DNA of 64,000 nucleotides, taken from Gryllotalpicola protaetiae. GTDB lineage: Bacteria; Actinomycetota; Actinomycetes; Actinomycetales; Microbacteriaceae. Below, in pieces: positions 44,278-53,587 of the stretch (position 1 is the first letter of the stretch; every line of letters begins with the position of its first letter). Under the pieces are notes generated by a model. It worked only from the letters and a program-made list of their open reading frames with translations. It was not told where the DNA came from and searched no databases. The stretch lies in contig NZ_CP032624.1 of the NCBI RefSeq assembly GCF_003627055.1, positions 186,001-250,000 of the forward strand. The letters run 5' to 3'. Position numbers and translations under genes: made by a program.

Positions 44278-45618
44278 TCAGAGGGGGCTCGGGGTGTTGA
44301 GGTAGATCTTCAGCTGGCTCGTGATCGACTCCCGCGCGGCCGCGGGCGTGGCCACGCCCTGCTGCACGAGGCCGAGCTCGGCGCCGACGATGCCCTCGAA
44401 GGTGGAGCCGGAGCCGCCGTACCACGCGGGGTCGTCATAGACGGCGTGGTCGGCTGCGGACGCGTAGTGCGCCTGCGGCACGAGCTTCTTGTAGGCGCCG
44501 CTGGTCTGCACAGGCAGGTAGGCGGGAACGTGGCCGCCCTGGGCCCAGGTCATGCTCTGGTCGAGCATCGACTTGATGAATCCCATGGCCTGCTTCTTCT
44601 GCTCAGGCGTGCGATCCTTCTTCGGAAGGATGAAGGTGTGGGAGTCCGCCTGCGCAGCGGGCTTGTCGTAGAGGGTGGGCACCGGCGCCATGTCGAACTT
44701 GAGGCCCTTCACGAGCTGCGCGGTCGTGAGCTCCCACTCGCCCTCGAGGTAGAGGCCCGCCTTGCCGGTGAACATGTACGACTGGGCGGTGCCGTAGTCG
44801 AGGCCGCTGTTGAGCCATCCCTTCTTCACCCAGCTCTGGATGCGCGAGGTGACGTCTTCGAAGATGTCCCAGTCGACGGTGAGCTTCGCCCCGTTGTCGG
44901 ACAGGAACGGCGTCGCGCCCGTGTGCTGGTTGTACAGGGTCGTGAAGACGCGCCACGGGGTCGCGGTCTCACCCGCGACGTTCGCCGAGGTGATCGCAGG
45001 ACCCTTCGTGACCTTGCTGATCGCGGCGAGCGCCGCCTCGAAGGTGTCCATCGAGTCGAGCTTGACGATCTGGCCATTGCTGCCGAGCAGCCCCGCCTTC
45101 GAGATCACGTCGACGTTGTAGAACATCACGAGCGGATGCGTGTCGAGCGGGATCGCGATGTTGTGGCCGTCGGTGATCTGCGCCTTCCACGGCGCCTGGC
45201 TGAAGTCGGAGGGGCTGAGGCCTACGAGCGCCAGGTCGTCCTCGGTGATCGGATCGAGGATGCCGCCCTCCCACAGCGGCTTCGCCCTGGTCAGGTGCGA
45301 GATCGCGACGTCGGGCGGCTTGTGGCCGACGGTCGACAGCGTGACCTTCGAGTAGTACGGATTCCCCCAGGCGAACGTCGTCGACTGCAGCGAGCTCGCA
45401 CCGCCGTGCGTCTTCTGGTAGCCGGCCTCCATCGTCTGCATGCGGCTGCCGTCGCCGCCGCCGAACAGATTCCAATAGATCAGGGTCTTCGGGTTCAGCT
45501 GCGAACCCGCGAGCCCCGCGGTGACAGGCCCTGCGCAGCCGGCCAGTGCCGGAACCGCAAGGCCCGCGAGACCCGCAGCGAGGAATCCCCGCCTGGTGAG
45601 TCCCGATGCTTTCGCCAT
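44278..45618 (-). CDS. Sugar-binding lipoprotein of ABC transporter (family 1)
   Basis: A 446-residue extracellular solute-binding lipoprotein. The signal peptide combines a twin-arginine motif (LTRRGFLAAG, RR at 9-10) with a lipobox LAGC, cysteine 28, so it is probably exported folded and lipid-anchored. The mature part shows the usual features (LIYWNLFGGGDGSRMQTMEA, then a C-terminal PAAARESITSQLKIYL). The ATG at 45618 is chosen: AGGAGGT is 4 nt upstream and the signal peptide begins properly. It is first gene of the sugar import unit, divergent from its LacI regulator; arabino-oligosaccharides are the inferred ligand. Confidence 0.93.
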   Translation of the reverse strand: MAKASGLTRRGFLAAGLAGLAVPALAGCAGPVTAGLAGSQLNPKTLIYWNLFGGGDGSRMQTMEAGYQKTHGGASSLQSTTFAWGNPYYSKVTLSTVGHKPPDVAISHLTRAKPLWEGGILDPITEDDLALVGLSPSDFSQAPWKAQITDGHNIAIPLDTHPLVMFYNVDVISKAGLLGSNGQIVKLDSMDTFEAALAAISKVTKGPAITSANVAGETATPWRVFTTLYNQHTGATPFLSDNGAKLTVDWDIFEDVTSRIQSWVKKGWLNSGLDYGTAQSYMFTGKAGLYLEGEWELTTAQLVKGLKFDMAPVPTLYDKPAAQADSHTFILPKKDRTPEQKKQAMGFIKSMLDQSMTWAQGGHVPAYLPVQTSGAYKKLVPQAHYASAADHAVYDDPAWYGGSGSTFEGIVGAELGLVQQGVATPAAARESITSQLKIYLNTPSPL

Positions 45619-45674
45619 CTCGACCTCCTCGTCATGTGGCGCGCGCCCGCTTCTCACGGACGTTCGGCCTGAGC

Positions 45675-45690
45675 ATTACATCGTTGGAAT
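45675..45690. promoter_or_regulatory. LacI-type operator upstream of the sugar importer
   Basis: ATTACATCGTTGGAAT (45675-45690), with the centrally placed CG of LacI-family operators, is nearly the reverse complement of the site at 46801-46816. It lies 57 nt from the binding-protein ATG and 41 nt from the lacI-type gene, so it can control both. Confidence 0.7.
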
Positions 45691-45730
45691 GCGAGCGCAA
45701 GGGTGAGTTGGTCGATAAGCTCTGGCCACG

Positions 45731-46756
45731 ATGCGCGCAACCGTACGAGACGTCGCCCGGCTGGCCGGGGTGTCGCCGAAGACCGTCTCGAACGTGATCA
45801 ACGGCGTCATTCCGGTGCGTGCAGAGACGCGTGAGCGCGTGGAATCCGCCCTCGCCGAGCTCGACTACGTGCCGAACATGTCGGCCCGCGGCCTGCGCAA
45901 CGGGCGCTCAGGGAACATCGCGCTCGCACTCCCCGACCTCAGCACCGCGTACTCGGCCGAGCTGTCGCGCGGCTTCGTCGAGCTCGCTCACGAGCGCGGC
46001 TGGGCGATCCAGCTCGAGCAGAGCGGCAACGACCCGCACCGCGAGGTCGAACTCGTGTCGCGCGCACGCACGCACCTCGTCGACGGGCTGATCCTCAACC
46101 CGACACTGCTGTCGATGAGCGTCGTCGCCGGCAAGACCGAGCTGCCGCCGACCGTCGTCATCGGCGAGGTCGAGCCGTACGGCATCGACCAGGTGCACGT
46201 CGACAGCCAGGGTGCCGCGCGCGAGATGACGCAGCACCTGATCGACACAGGCCACCGGCGCATCGCGGTCGTCGGGGGGTCGGACGAGGGGTGGCGCTCT
46301 GCCACGAGCCTGCTGCGCATGCAGGGCTACCGCGACGCGCTGCAGTCTGCAGGCATCGCCGACGACCCGGCGCTCAACCTCGTGCCTGTCGAGTGGACGC
46401 CCGCGGCAGCGGCATCCGTCTTCACCGCCTTTCTCGACCGCCTGGCGGCCGAGGGCGGCGCGCTGCCCGACGCCGTGTTCTGCTTCACGGACTCGATGGC
46501 GCTCGGGGTGCTGCATGTGCTCGCGAAGCGGGGCATCAGTGTGCCGGGCGCGGTCTCGGTCGTCGGATTCGACGACGTCGACGAGTCACGGTTCGCGATT
46601 CCGGCGCTCACGACCGTCGGCTTCGACAAGCGCCAGATCGCGGATGCCGCGCTGACCGCCCTCGCGCGGCGCATCGCCGAGCCCCATGCACCCGCATCGG
46701 ACATCGTGATCCCGCACCGGCTGGTGCTGCGCGACAGCGTCGCGGACAGGACGTGA
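45731..46756 (+). CDS. LacI-family regulator of arabinoside utilisation
   Basis: A 341-residue LacI regulator. The HTH TVRDVARLAGVSPKTVSNVI with hinge helix residues AELDYVPNMSARGLRNGRSG is followed by a periplasmic-binding-protein-like sensor (about 62-335) containing HRRIAVVGGS and VSVVGFDDVDESRFAIPALT. It is divergent from the sugar importer and directly upstream of an arabinofuranosidase gene. The two near-palindromic operators fit control of both sides. A TAAGCT -10 box is 9 nt before the ATG. The inducer is probably arabinose or a short arabinoside. Confidence 0.93.
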   Translation: MRATVRDVARLAGVSPKTVSNVINGVIPVRAETRERVESALAELDYVPNMSARGLRNGRSGNIALALPDLSTAYSAELSRGFVELAHERGWAIQLEQSGNDPHREVELVSRARTHLVDGLILNPTLLSMSVVAGKTELPPTVVIGEVEPYGIDQVHVDSQGAAREMTQHLIDTGHRRIAVVGGSDEGWRSATSLLRMQGYRDALQSAGIADDPALNLVPVEWTPAAAASVFTAFLDRLAAEGGALPDAVFCFTDSMALGVLHVLAKRGISVPGAVSVVGFDDVDESRFAIPALTTVGFDKRQIADAALTALARRIAEPHAPASDIVIPHRLVLRDSVADRT

Positions 46757-46800
46757 GGCGCCGGTGCGACGCGCCGTCGGAACACGGACTTGCCCCTGGG

Positions 46801-46816
46801 TTTACAACGATGTAAT
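46801..46816. promoter_or_regulatory. LacI-type operator upstream of the arabinofuranosidase
   Basis: The core TTACAACGATGTAA (46802-46815) is palindromic except for one central pair and has the central CG of LacI operators. It ends 10 nt before the ATG at 46826 and overlaps a TGTAAT -10-like box, so bound repressor would block initiation directly. Confidence 0.75.
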
Positions 46817-46825
46817 GATCACACC

Positions 46826-48370
46826 ATGACTTCAGCGCGGATCATCCTGGACCGAGATTTCACCGTCGGGCCCGTGCCGCGGCGCCTGTTCGGCTCGTTC
46901 GTCGAGCACATGGGCCGCTGCGTGTACACGGGCATCTTCGAGCCAGAGCATCCGACTGCCGACGAGAACGGCTACCGCCAGGACGTGCTCGAGCTCACCC
47001 GCGAGCTGGGCGTCTCGATCGTGCGCTACCCGGGCGGAAACTTCGTCTCCGGCTACCGATGGGAGGACGGCGTCGGCCCGGTCGAGACGCGCCCGCGCCG
47101 CCTCGACGGCGCCTGGCACACCGTCGAGACCAACGCCTTCGGCCTGCACGAGTTCGCCGGCTGGGCGAAGAAGGCCGGCGTCGAGGTGATGGAGGCGATC
47201 AACCTCGGCACCCGCGGCGTCGAAGAGGCGCGCGCTCTCGTCGAGTACGCGAACCACCCCGGCGGCACGTACTGGTCCGACCTGCGCGCGAGGAACGGCG
47301 CGAAGGACCCGTTCGGCATCACGGTGTGGAACCTCGGCAACGAGCTCGACGGCCCGTGGCAGATCGGCCACAAGACAGCCGACGAGTACGGCCGCCTCGC
47401 GCAGGAGGCCGGCAAGGCGATGAAGCTCGTCGACCCGTCGATCGAGCTCGTCGCGGTGGGCTCGTCGGGGCGCGGCATGCCGACCTTCGGCCAGTGGGAG
47501 TACACGGTGCTCTCGCACGCCTACGACGAGGTCGACTACGTGTCGATGCACGCGTACTACCAGGAGCACGACGGCGACGCGCTGTCCTTCCTCGCCAGCT
47601 CGAACGACATGGACGGCTTCATCGACGAGGTCGTCGCCACCGTCGACGCGGTGAAGGCCAAGCGGCACTCGAAAAAGCAGGTCAACCTCTCGTTCGACGA
47701 GTGGAACGTCTGGTATCAGCGCGGCCTCGAGTCCGAGGACCAGCCGCACGTCGTCGAGAAGCGCGGAATCTGGCGCGAGCACCCCCGCCTCATCGAGGAC
47801 ACCTACAACGTGACGGACGCCGTCGTCGTCGGCAGCTTCCTCAACTCGCTGCTGCGGCACGGCGACCGCGTCACCATCGCCAACCAGGCCCAGCTGGTGA
47901 ACGTCATCGCCCCGATCCGCAGCGAGGAGGGCGGGCCGGCGTGGCGGCAGACGATCTACTGGCCGTTCGCCCGCATGGCAGAGCTCGCGACCGGTCAGAT
48001 CCTGCGCACCGCTGCGAGCGGCGACCGTTTCGACTCGGCGCAGTACGGCGATGCGCCCGTCGTCGACGCGAGCTCGACCTATGACGAGGAGACCGGCCGG
48101 GTGGCCGTGTTCCTCGCGAACCGGGGGCTCGACGAGGCATCCGACGTCACCGTGTCACTGCGCGGCCTCGACGCGCAGCAGGTCACGCGCGCGGAGGTGC
48201 TCACGATCCCCGAAGGCGGCGACCGCTTCACCGCCAACACCGAGCTGCTGCAGGATGCCGTGGGCCTCACCCGCCTCGACGCGGTGACGATCGACGAGGG
48301 CGGCGAGGTGCGCGTCACCCTGCCCGCACTGTCGTGGGCCGTCGTGGAGCTCGCGGTCCGCAGCGCGTGA
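46826..48370 (+). CDS. GH51 alpha-L-arabinofuranosidase
   Basis: A 514-residue intracellular GH51 enzyme that removes terminal alpha-L-arabinofuranosyl residues from arabinan, arabinoxylan or arabino-oligosaccharides. The N-terminal RLFGSFVEHMGRCVYTGIFE and VRYPGGNFVSGYRWEDGVGP are family hallmarks. The acid/base glutamate is in WNLGNELDGPWQIG, and the nucleophile glutamate is in LSFDEWNVWYQ. A C-terminal beta-sandwich runs from about residue 390. No signal peptide is present, which fits import of oligosaccharides first. The ATG at 46826 has no good ribosome binding site; the operator is immediately upstream. Confidence 0.96.
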   Translation: MTSARIILDRDFTVGPVPRRLFGSFVEHMGRCVYTGIFEPEHPTADENGYRQDVLELTRELGVSIVRYPGGNFVSGYRWEDGVGPVETRPRRLDGAWHTVETNAFGLHEFAGWAKKAGVEVMEAINLGTRGVEEARALVEYANHPGGTYWSDLRARNGAKDPFGITVWNLGNELDGPWQIGHKTADEYGRLAQEAGKAMKLVDPSIELVAVGSSGRGMPTFGQWEYTVLSHAYDEVDYVSMHAYYQEHDGDALSFLASSNDMDGFIDEVVATVDAVKAKRHSKKQVNLSFDEWNVWYQRGLESEDQPHVVEKRGIWREHPRLIEDTYNVTDAVVVGSFLNSLLRHGDRVTIANQAQLVNVIAPIRSEEGGPAWRQTIYWPFARMAELATGQILRTAASGDRFDSAQYGDAPVVDASSTYDEETGRVAVFLANRGLDEASDVTVSLRGLDAQQVTRAEVLTIPEGGDRFTANTELLQDAVGLTRLDAVTIDEGGEVRVTLPALSWAVVELAVRSA

Positions 48371-48446
48371 AGCCCGAGTCGGGCGTCTAGGGCGAAATGT
48401 AACAGAGTGGCAAAAGGGCGATTCGGTTGCTAAATACACTTGATGG

Positions 48447-50087
48447 ATGCCCCCCAAGCACCCGCGGGCGACGAGCACAGCACTTCTCGCCGCCGCCACC
48501 CTCACCGTCCTCGTCCTCACCGGCTGCTCGAGCCCGCGTTCCACGTCGTCGAGCACCGGCTCGAGCGCTGATCTGACAGACACCGGGAAGTCGATCAGCG
48601 ATGTCACCGTGTCGATCAACGGCGCCCCGAGCAGCCTCTACCCCGGCATCGCGGCCGGCATCCTCGACTACGACGTCGCATCATTGAGCGCCGAAGGCCT
48701 CGTGCAGATCGGCGACGACGGCCAGGTCGAACCGGCGGTGGCGTCGTCGTGGACCCAGCCCGATCAGCAGACCATCGTGTTCGAGCTGAACCCGCACGCG
48801 AAGTTCCAGACCGGCGCGGCCGTGACCCCGGCTGATGTGATCGCGAGCATCGACGCCGCGAAGGACCCGAATGTCTCCCCCGCGACCGCGTCCTACCTGG
48901 GCGCGGTGGACAGCGCGACGCAGACCGGGGACGACGAGGTCACCGTCAAACTGTCGAGCGCCCAGCCCGACTACCTCGCCAACTTCTCGGCGGCGAGCGC
49001 ACTGTGGATCTATCCGGCGAGCTACTGGCAGTCGCACTCGAAGGACGTCGGCTCCGCTACGGCCCTTCCGGTCGGCACCGGCCCCTACAAGATCACGAAG
49101 TACGTGCCCGACAGCGAGATCGACTACGCCCTCACGAACACGTGGTGGGGTGAGACCGGCGCGAAGGCCGTCACCCCGCATGCCAAGAAGATCACCATCT
49201 CGATCATCACCGACGAGAGCGCCCGCGTGCTCGCCGCGAAGAGCGGCAAGACCGACATCGCCCTGCAGGTGCCGATCGCGCAGACGGCCGAATGGAACGC
49301 CCTCAAGGACTTCCGCATCGAGCACGCGGCGGACCTCAGCTACACCGGCTTCTACTTCCAGCAGTCGGTGAAGCCGTTCGACGACCCGAAGGTGCGCGAG
49401 GCCATCGGCTACGCCTTCGACTACCAGGGCGTCGTCGACAAGCTGCTCAAGGGCCAGGGCAAGGTCGCGACCGCGATCGCGACCCCGCAGTCGGTCGCGA
49501 GCGTCTACCCCAGCGCAGCATCTGCCGCGAAGGCGCTCGACCTGTCGCCGTTCGACTTCGACATGAAGAAGGCGAAGGCGGCCCTCAAGGCGTCGAGTGT
49601 GCCCGACGGCTTCACCACCGAGCTCGTCTACCCCTCCGACTACCCCCAGCTCGGCCAGGCCGCGCTCGCGCTCGCGCAGAACCTCAAGACGATCGGCATC
49701 ACGCTGAACGTCAAGGAGGAGCCGGTGGATCAGTGGTTCGGCACCCTGAGCGACGGAACGCACGGGCTCAACTACATGCTGTACTTCTCGACCACGGGCG
49801 ACGTCACCGACACGAGCGGGTACCTGCTCGGCGACCAGAACCCGGGCGGCTACAAGAACAGCGAGGTTCAGAGCCTCGTCGCCTCCGCCTCGAGCTCGGC
49901 CGACGAGAAGACCCGCGTCTCCGACATCCTCACGGCGAACAAGCTCGCGATCGCCCAGGACCACGCCGACATCCCGCTGTGGTGGGGCGAGTCCTCGACC
50001 GCATTCGAGAACGGCATCGGCATCAAGGACTTCGGCCCGTACCTGCTGACCCGTCCCTGGGGTGCGAACATCTTCGCCGCCAAGTGA
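48447..50087 (+). CDS. ABC transporter substrate-binding lipoprotein, family 5 (peptide/nickel/oligosaccharide)
   Basis: A 546-residue family-5 solute-binding lipoprotein. The signal peptide ends in the lipobox LTGC (C27), followed by a Ser/Thr-rich linker. Family features include VSINGAPSSLYPGIAAGI, LVQIGDDGQVEPAVASSW, VTPADVIASIDAAKDPNVSP and FDDPKVREAIGYAFDYQGVV. Family-5 proteins bind oligopeptides, nickel-chelates or plant oligosaccharides, and the ligand cannot be read directly. The promoter region contains TTGCTAAATAC. Its stop overlaps the next gene's GTG, beginning a chain of overlaps through six genes. Confidence 0.92.
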   Translation: MPPKHPRATSTALLAAATLTVLVLTGCSSPRSTSSSTGSSADLTDTGKSISDVTVSINGAPSSLYPGIAAGILDYDVASLSAEGLVQIGDDGQVEPAVASSWTQPDQQTIVFELNPHAKFQTGAAVTPADVIASIDAAKDPNVSPATASYLGAVDSATQTGDDEVTVKLSSAQPDYLANFSAASALWIYPASYWQSHSKDVGSATALPVGTGPYKITKYVPDSEIDYALTNTWWGETGAKAVTPHAKKITISIITDESARVLAAKSGKTDIALQVPIAQTAEWNALKDFRIEHAADLSYTGFYFQQSVKPFDDPKVREAIGYAFDYQGVVDKLLKGQGKVATAIATPQSVASVYPSAASAAKALDLSPFDFDMKKAKAALKASSVPDGFTTELVYPSDYPQLGQAALALAQNLKTIGITLNVKEEPVDQWFGTLSDGTHGLNYMLYFSTTGDVTDTSGYLLGDQNPGGYKNSEVQSLVASASSSADEKTRVSDILTANKLAIAQDHADIPLWWGESSTAFENGIGIKDFGPYLLTRPWGANIFAAK

Positions 50088-51040
50088 GGTTCAGCCCGCT
50101 CGCGCGCACGATCACGCTCCGCATCGCGGGCGTGATCGTGCTGCTCGCGGTCATCTCGTTCCTGGTCTACTGCCTGCTGTACTTCGCGCCGGGCGACATC
50201 GTGTCGAACCTCATCGGGACGAAGAAGACGGATCCGGCCGTGATCGCGGCGCTGCGGGCGAAGTACGGGCTGGACGGCGGGCTGTGGTCTCAGTACTCGA
50301 ACTGGCTCGGCCGGGTGCTCCGCGGCGACTTCGGCACCTCTGTGCAGAATCAAGTGCCGGTGCTGCGGGTATTCCGGGAAAAGGGCGGCATCACCGGCAT
50401 CCTGTGCCTGCTCGCCTTCGTCATCACGATGGTGATCTCGGTCCCGCTCGGTGTGCTCGCGGCACGCAAGGAGGGCCGCTGGCAGGACTCGCTGATCTCG
50501 ACCGTCTCGCTCGTCGGCCTGTCGGCGCCCGCGTTCGTGATCGGCCTCATCCTGCTCTACGCGCTCGCCTACTATCTGCCGCTGTTCCCCGTGTACGGCA
50601 TCGGCACCGGCTTCGGCGACCACGTGTACCACCTTTTTCTGCCCGCGCTGGCGCTCGCGCTCGGGTCCGCCGCGATCATCGTGAAACTGACCCGCACGGC
50701 GATGATCCAGCAGCTCGCCGGCGACCACGTGATGTTCGCGCGGGCACGCGGCCTCTCCGAGTGGCGGGTCACACGCATCGCCGTGCGGAATGCCGCGATC
50801 CCGATCGCGACGAGCGCGGGGCTGGTGCTGACCTACCTCATCGGGGGCACGGTGCTCGTCGAGGCGACTTTCTCGATCCCCGGCCTCGGCAGCGCACTTG
50901 AGAACGCCGTGCAGTTCAAAGACTTCCCCGTCGTGCAGTTCCTCGTTCTCGTCGTCGCGCTGCTGATCGCCGTCATCATGCTCGGCGTCGACCTGCTTTA
51001 TCTCGTGCTGGACCCGCGACTGCGCCGGAGAACCGAATGA
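50084..51040 (+). CDS. ABC transporter permease, DppB type
   Basis: A 318-residue permease. The N-terminal helix is AGVIVLLAVISFLVYCLLYF with the usual APGD after it, an extracytoplasmic segment follows, and then five helices with the EAA loop around FARARGLSEWRVTRIAVRNA. The tail VDLLYLVLDPRLRRR is diagnostic of DppB/OppB. The GTG at 50084 overlaps the binding-protein stop (GTGA); the long frame before it is out of register. It pairs with the DppC-type permease that follows. Confidence 0.93.
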   Translation: MRFSPLARTITLRIAGVIVLLAVISFLVYCLLYFAPGDIVSNLIGTKKTDPAVIAALRAKYGLDGGLWSQYSNWLGRVLRGDFGTSVQNQVPVLRVFREKGGITGILCLLAFVITMVISVPLGVLAARKEGRWQDSLISTVSLVGLSAPAFVIGLILLYALAYYLPLFPVYGIGTGFGDHVYHLFLPALALALGSAAIIVKLTRTAMIQQLAGDHVMFARARGLSEWRVTRIAVRNAAIPIATSAGLVLTYLIGGTVLVEATFSIPGLGSALENAVQFKDFPVVQFLVLVVALLIAVIMLGVDLLYLVLDPRLRRRTE

Positions 51041-51894
51041 CCGTCACCTCGCTGCTGCGCACCCCCGGTCTCGCACGCTCCCGACGCCGCGCCTCGTTCC
51101 TGACGGCAGCGGCGCTGGCCGTCGTCGCAGTCGCCGTGATCGCCGCCGTCTTCGGCCGACTGATCTTCCCCGACGCCACGCATCAGGATCTGCTCGAGAC
51201 GCTCGCGCCGCCCGGCAGCGACGGGCATGTGCTCGGCACCGACTCGCTCGGCCGCGACATCCTGCAGCTCACCGTCGCAGGCGCGGGCAGCGCGCTGCTC
51301 GGGCCGCTCGTCGTCGAATGCGGCTCCATGCTGCTCGCCATCGTGCTCGGCACGCTCGCCGGCTACAAGCGCGGGCCGATCGACTTCGTTCTCGGCCGGG
51401 TCAGCGATCTGCTGTTCGCGCTGCCCGTCGTGCTCGTGGCGCTGGTCGTCGGCGGCATCTTCGGCGGCGGCTACTGGATGCTGGTGGCGATCTTCATCGT
51501 CTTGTTCGCGCCGTCCGACCTCCGTGTCGTGCGGGCCGGCGTGCTCGAGCAGACGCCACGCGCATACGTCGAGGCGGCGAAGCTGCTGGGGTACTCCACG
51601 TGGCGCATCCTGTTCCGGCACATCCTGCCGAACATCAGGAACCTCGTCGTGACGGAGTTCCTGCTCAGCTATGCGGGGGCGATCCTCGCGCTCGCCTCCC
51701 TCTCCTACCTCGGCATCGGCGTCTCGCCGGGGGCGGCCGATTGGGGGCGCCAGCTCGCCGACGGCCGCGAGATCATGTTCAGCAACCCTGCGGCGGTCGT
51801 CGCGCCCATGGTGTGCGTGCTGCTTGTGGCCTGCGCGGTCAACGTGCTCGGCGACGCGTGGGAGGCTCGCGCAGAGAGGGAGTTCCGTGGCTGA
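51037..51894 (+). CDS. ABC transporter permease, DppC type
   Basis: A 285-residue partner permease. The N-terminal helix is at about 24-45, then HVLGTDSLGRDILQLTVAGA, the conserved DppC 'GTDxxGRD' signature, and a coupling loop in RAGVLEQTPRAYVEAAKLLG followed by YSTWRILFRHILPN. The tail VNVLGDAWEARAEREFRG matches the family. It overlaps the DppB gene by 4 nt and the following ATPase gene by 8 nt. Confidence 0.93.
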   Translation: MTVTSLLRTPGLARSRRRASFLTAAALAVVAVAVIAAVFGRLIFPDATHQDLLETLAPPGSDGHVLGTDSLGRDILQLTVAGAGSALLGPLVVECGSMLLAIVLGTLAGYKRGPIDFVLGRVSDLLFALPVVLVALVVGGIFGGGYWMLVAIFIVLFAPSDLRVVRAGVLEQTPRAYVEAAKLLGYSTWRILFRHILPNIRNLVVTEFLLSYAGAILALASLSYLGIGVSPGAADWGRQLADGREIMFSNPAAVVAPMVCVLLVACAVNVLGDAWEARAEREFRG

Positions 51895-53587
51895 GCCGCC
51901 GGTCGTCATCGCCGAGGGCCTCACCATCGAAGGCCCCGTCGGTACCATCGTGCAGCCGCTGTCGTTCGCCGTTGCGGCCGGGCGCTCGCTCGCGATCGTC
52001 GGCGAATCCGGCTCGGGCAAGACCATGGTGGCGAAGGCCCTGGTCGGACTGCTGCCGAACGGCGTCTCGTCTTCCGGGTCTCTTCGGCACGCAGGCACGG
52101 CAGCGCTGCTGCCCCAGGATCCGTTCACGAGCCTGTCTCCCGTGCACCGCTGCGGCGAGCAGATCGCCTGGACCGTCCGCGCCGCCGCGCGCCGCGCCGG
52201 TCGCCGCGCGCCCGGCCGCCGTGAGCTCGCCGCCGCCGTCACCCGGCTCCTCGACGAGGTCAATCTCGCCGCGTCGGTGTCGGAGAAGTACCCGCACGAG
52301 CTTTCCGGCGGAATGCGGCAGCGTGTCTCGATCGCCGCGGCGATCGCCGCCGACCCGCAGTTGCTGATCGCCGACGAGCCGACGACCGCGCTCGATGCCT
52401 CGAACCGCCTCGAGATCCTCGAGCTCGTGCGGCGCGTTCAACGCGAGCGCGGCCTCGCCGCGCTGCTCATCTCGCACGACCTCGGACTCGTTCGCGGCTT
52501 CGCCGATGACGTGCTCGTGCTCTACGCCGGCCGGGTGGTCGAGGCGGGCCAGGCCGCAGCGGTGCTCGGGTCGCCGGTGCACCCCTATACCGCCGCGCTG
52601 AGTCAGGCCGACCCCCCGATCGATGTGCGACTGGTGAGGCTCGGAGGGCTCGAGGGCTCGGTCCCCAAGCCGGGCGAGCCGCACTCCGGATGCATCTTCT
52701 ACGCGCGCTGCGCCCTGCGGCAGGAGCGCTGCCTCGAGGCAGAGCCGGCGCTCGAGCCGCGCACGAACGCTTCGGCCGCCGCCTGCTTCGTGAGCGACGG
52801 TCCGCTGCCGCTCGCACGGCCCGAGCGCGCGGCCGAATCCGCCGTCGCGACCGCCTCGGCCCTGCTCGAGGTCGCCGGCGTCACGCGCTCGTTCGGCCGT
52901 CATCTCGCCCTCGCGCCGGCCGACCTCACGGTCGCGCCGGGCGAGGCGGTCGGCGTCGCCGGCGAGTCCGGATCGGGCAAGACCACCCTGGCGCGCTGCA
53001 TTGCAGGACTCGAGGCGCCGGATGCCGGCACCATCCGGTTCGAGGGTGTGCAGCTCACGCCGCGGAACCGCACGCCCGGCGGCATCCAGGTCGTCTTCCA
53101 GGACCCGTACTCGGCGCTCAACCCCGCACTGTCGATCGGCGGCGCCCTGGCGGAGGCGATGCGCTCCGCCCCGGCCTCCGCCCGCCGCTCGGTAGCCGAG
53201 CTGCTCGCGATGGTGGGTCTGCCCGCCGACTACGCCCGCCGGCGCCCGCGGGAGCTCTCCGGCGGCGAGCGGCAGCGCGTGGTGATCGCGCGCGCCCTCG
53301 CCCCCAACCCACGGCTGCTGATCTGCGACGAGTCCGTGTCGGCGCTCGACGTCTCAGTGCAGGCTCAGATCCTCGAACTGCTGCGGTCCCTGCAGCGCGA
53401 GCTCGACCTTTCGCTCATCTTCATCTCGCACGACCTCGCCGTGCTCCGGCAGGTCTCCGACCGGCTCTATGTGATGCGACACGGGCAGATCATCGAGCAG
53501 GGGCCCACCGCGGCCGTCATCGACTCCCCCTCGCACGCCTACACCCAGCAGCTCGTTGCCGCCTCGACCGAAAGCAGCACCGCATGA
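51887..53587 (+). CDS. Fused double ABC ATPase (DppD-DppF in one chain)
   Basis: A 566-residue protein with two complete ATPase domains. Domain 1 (about 1-250) has GESGSGKTM (39-47), LSGGMRQRVSIA, ADEPTTALD and a C-terminal oligopeptide-type extension with cysteines (CIFYARCALRQERC). Domain 2 (about 322-560) has GESGSGKTTLARCIAGLEAP, LSGGERQRVVIARAL, CDESVSALDVS and ISHDLAVLR. In most systems these are separate DppD and DppF chains. The GTG at 51887 is preceded by GAGAGGGAG. It overlaps the C39-like gene by 4 nt. Confidence 0.92.
   Translation: MAEPPVVIAEGLTIEGPVGTIVQPLSFAVAAGRSLAIVGESGSGKTMVAKALVGLLPNGVSSSGSLRHAGTAALLPQDPFTSLSPVHRCGEQIAWTVRAAARRAGRRAPGRRELAAAVTRLLDEVNLAASVSEKYPHELSGGMRQRVSIAAAIAADPQLLIADEPTTALDASNRLEILELVRRVQRERGLAALLISHDLGLVRGFADDVLVLYAGRVVEAGQAAAVLGSPVHPYTAALSQADPPIDVRLVRLGGLEGSVPKPGEPHSGCIFYARCALRQERCLEAEPALEPRTNASAAACFVSDGPLPLARPERAAESAVATASALLEVAGVTRSFGRHLALAPADLTVAPGEAVGVAGESGSGKTTLARCIAGLEAPDAGTIRFEGVQLTPRNRTPGGIQVVFQDPYSALNPALSIGGALAEAMRSAPASARRSVAELLAMVGLPADYARRRPRELSGGERQRVVIARALAPNPRLLICDESVSALDVSVQAQILELLRSLQRELDLSLIFISHDLAVLRQVSDRLYVMRHGQIIEQGPTAAVIDSPSHAYTQQLVAASTESSTA

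Noticed and set aside
48371-48446. Possible third LacI operator before the family-5 ABC operon
   Set aside because: Only a half-site-like ATGTAAC is present, without the matching arm or central CG. There is no evidence that the arabinoside regulator controls this operon.
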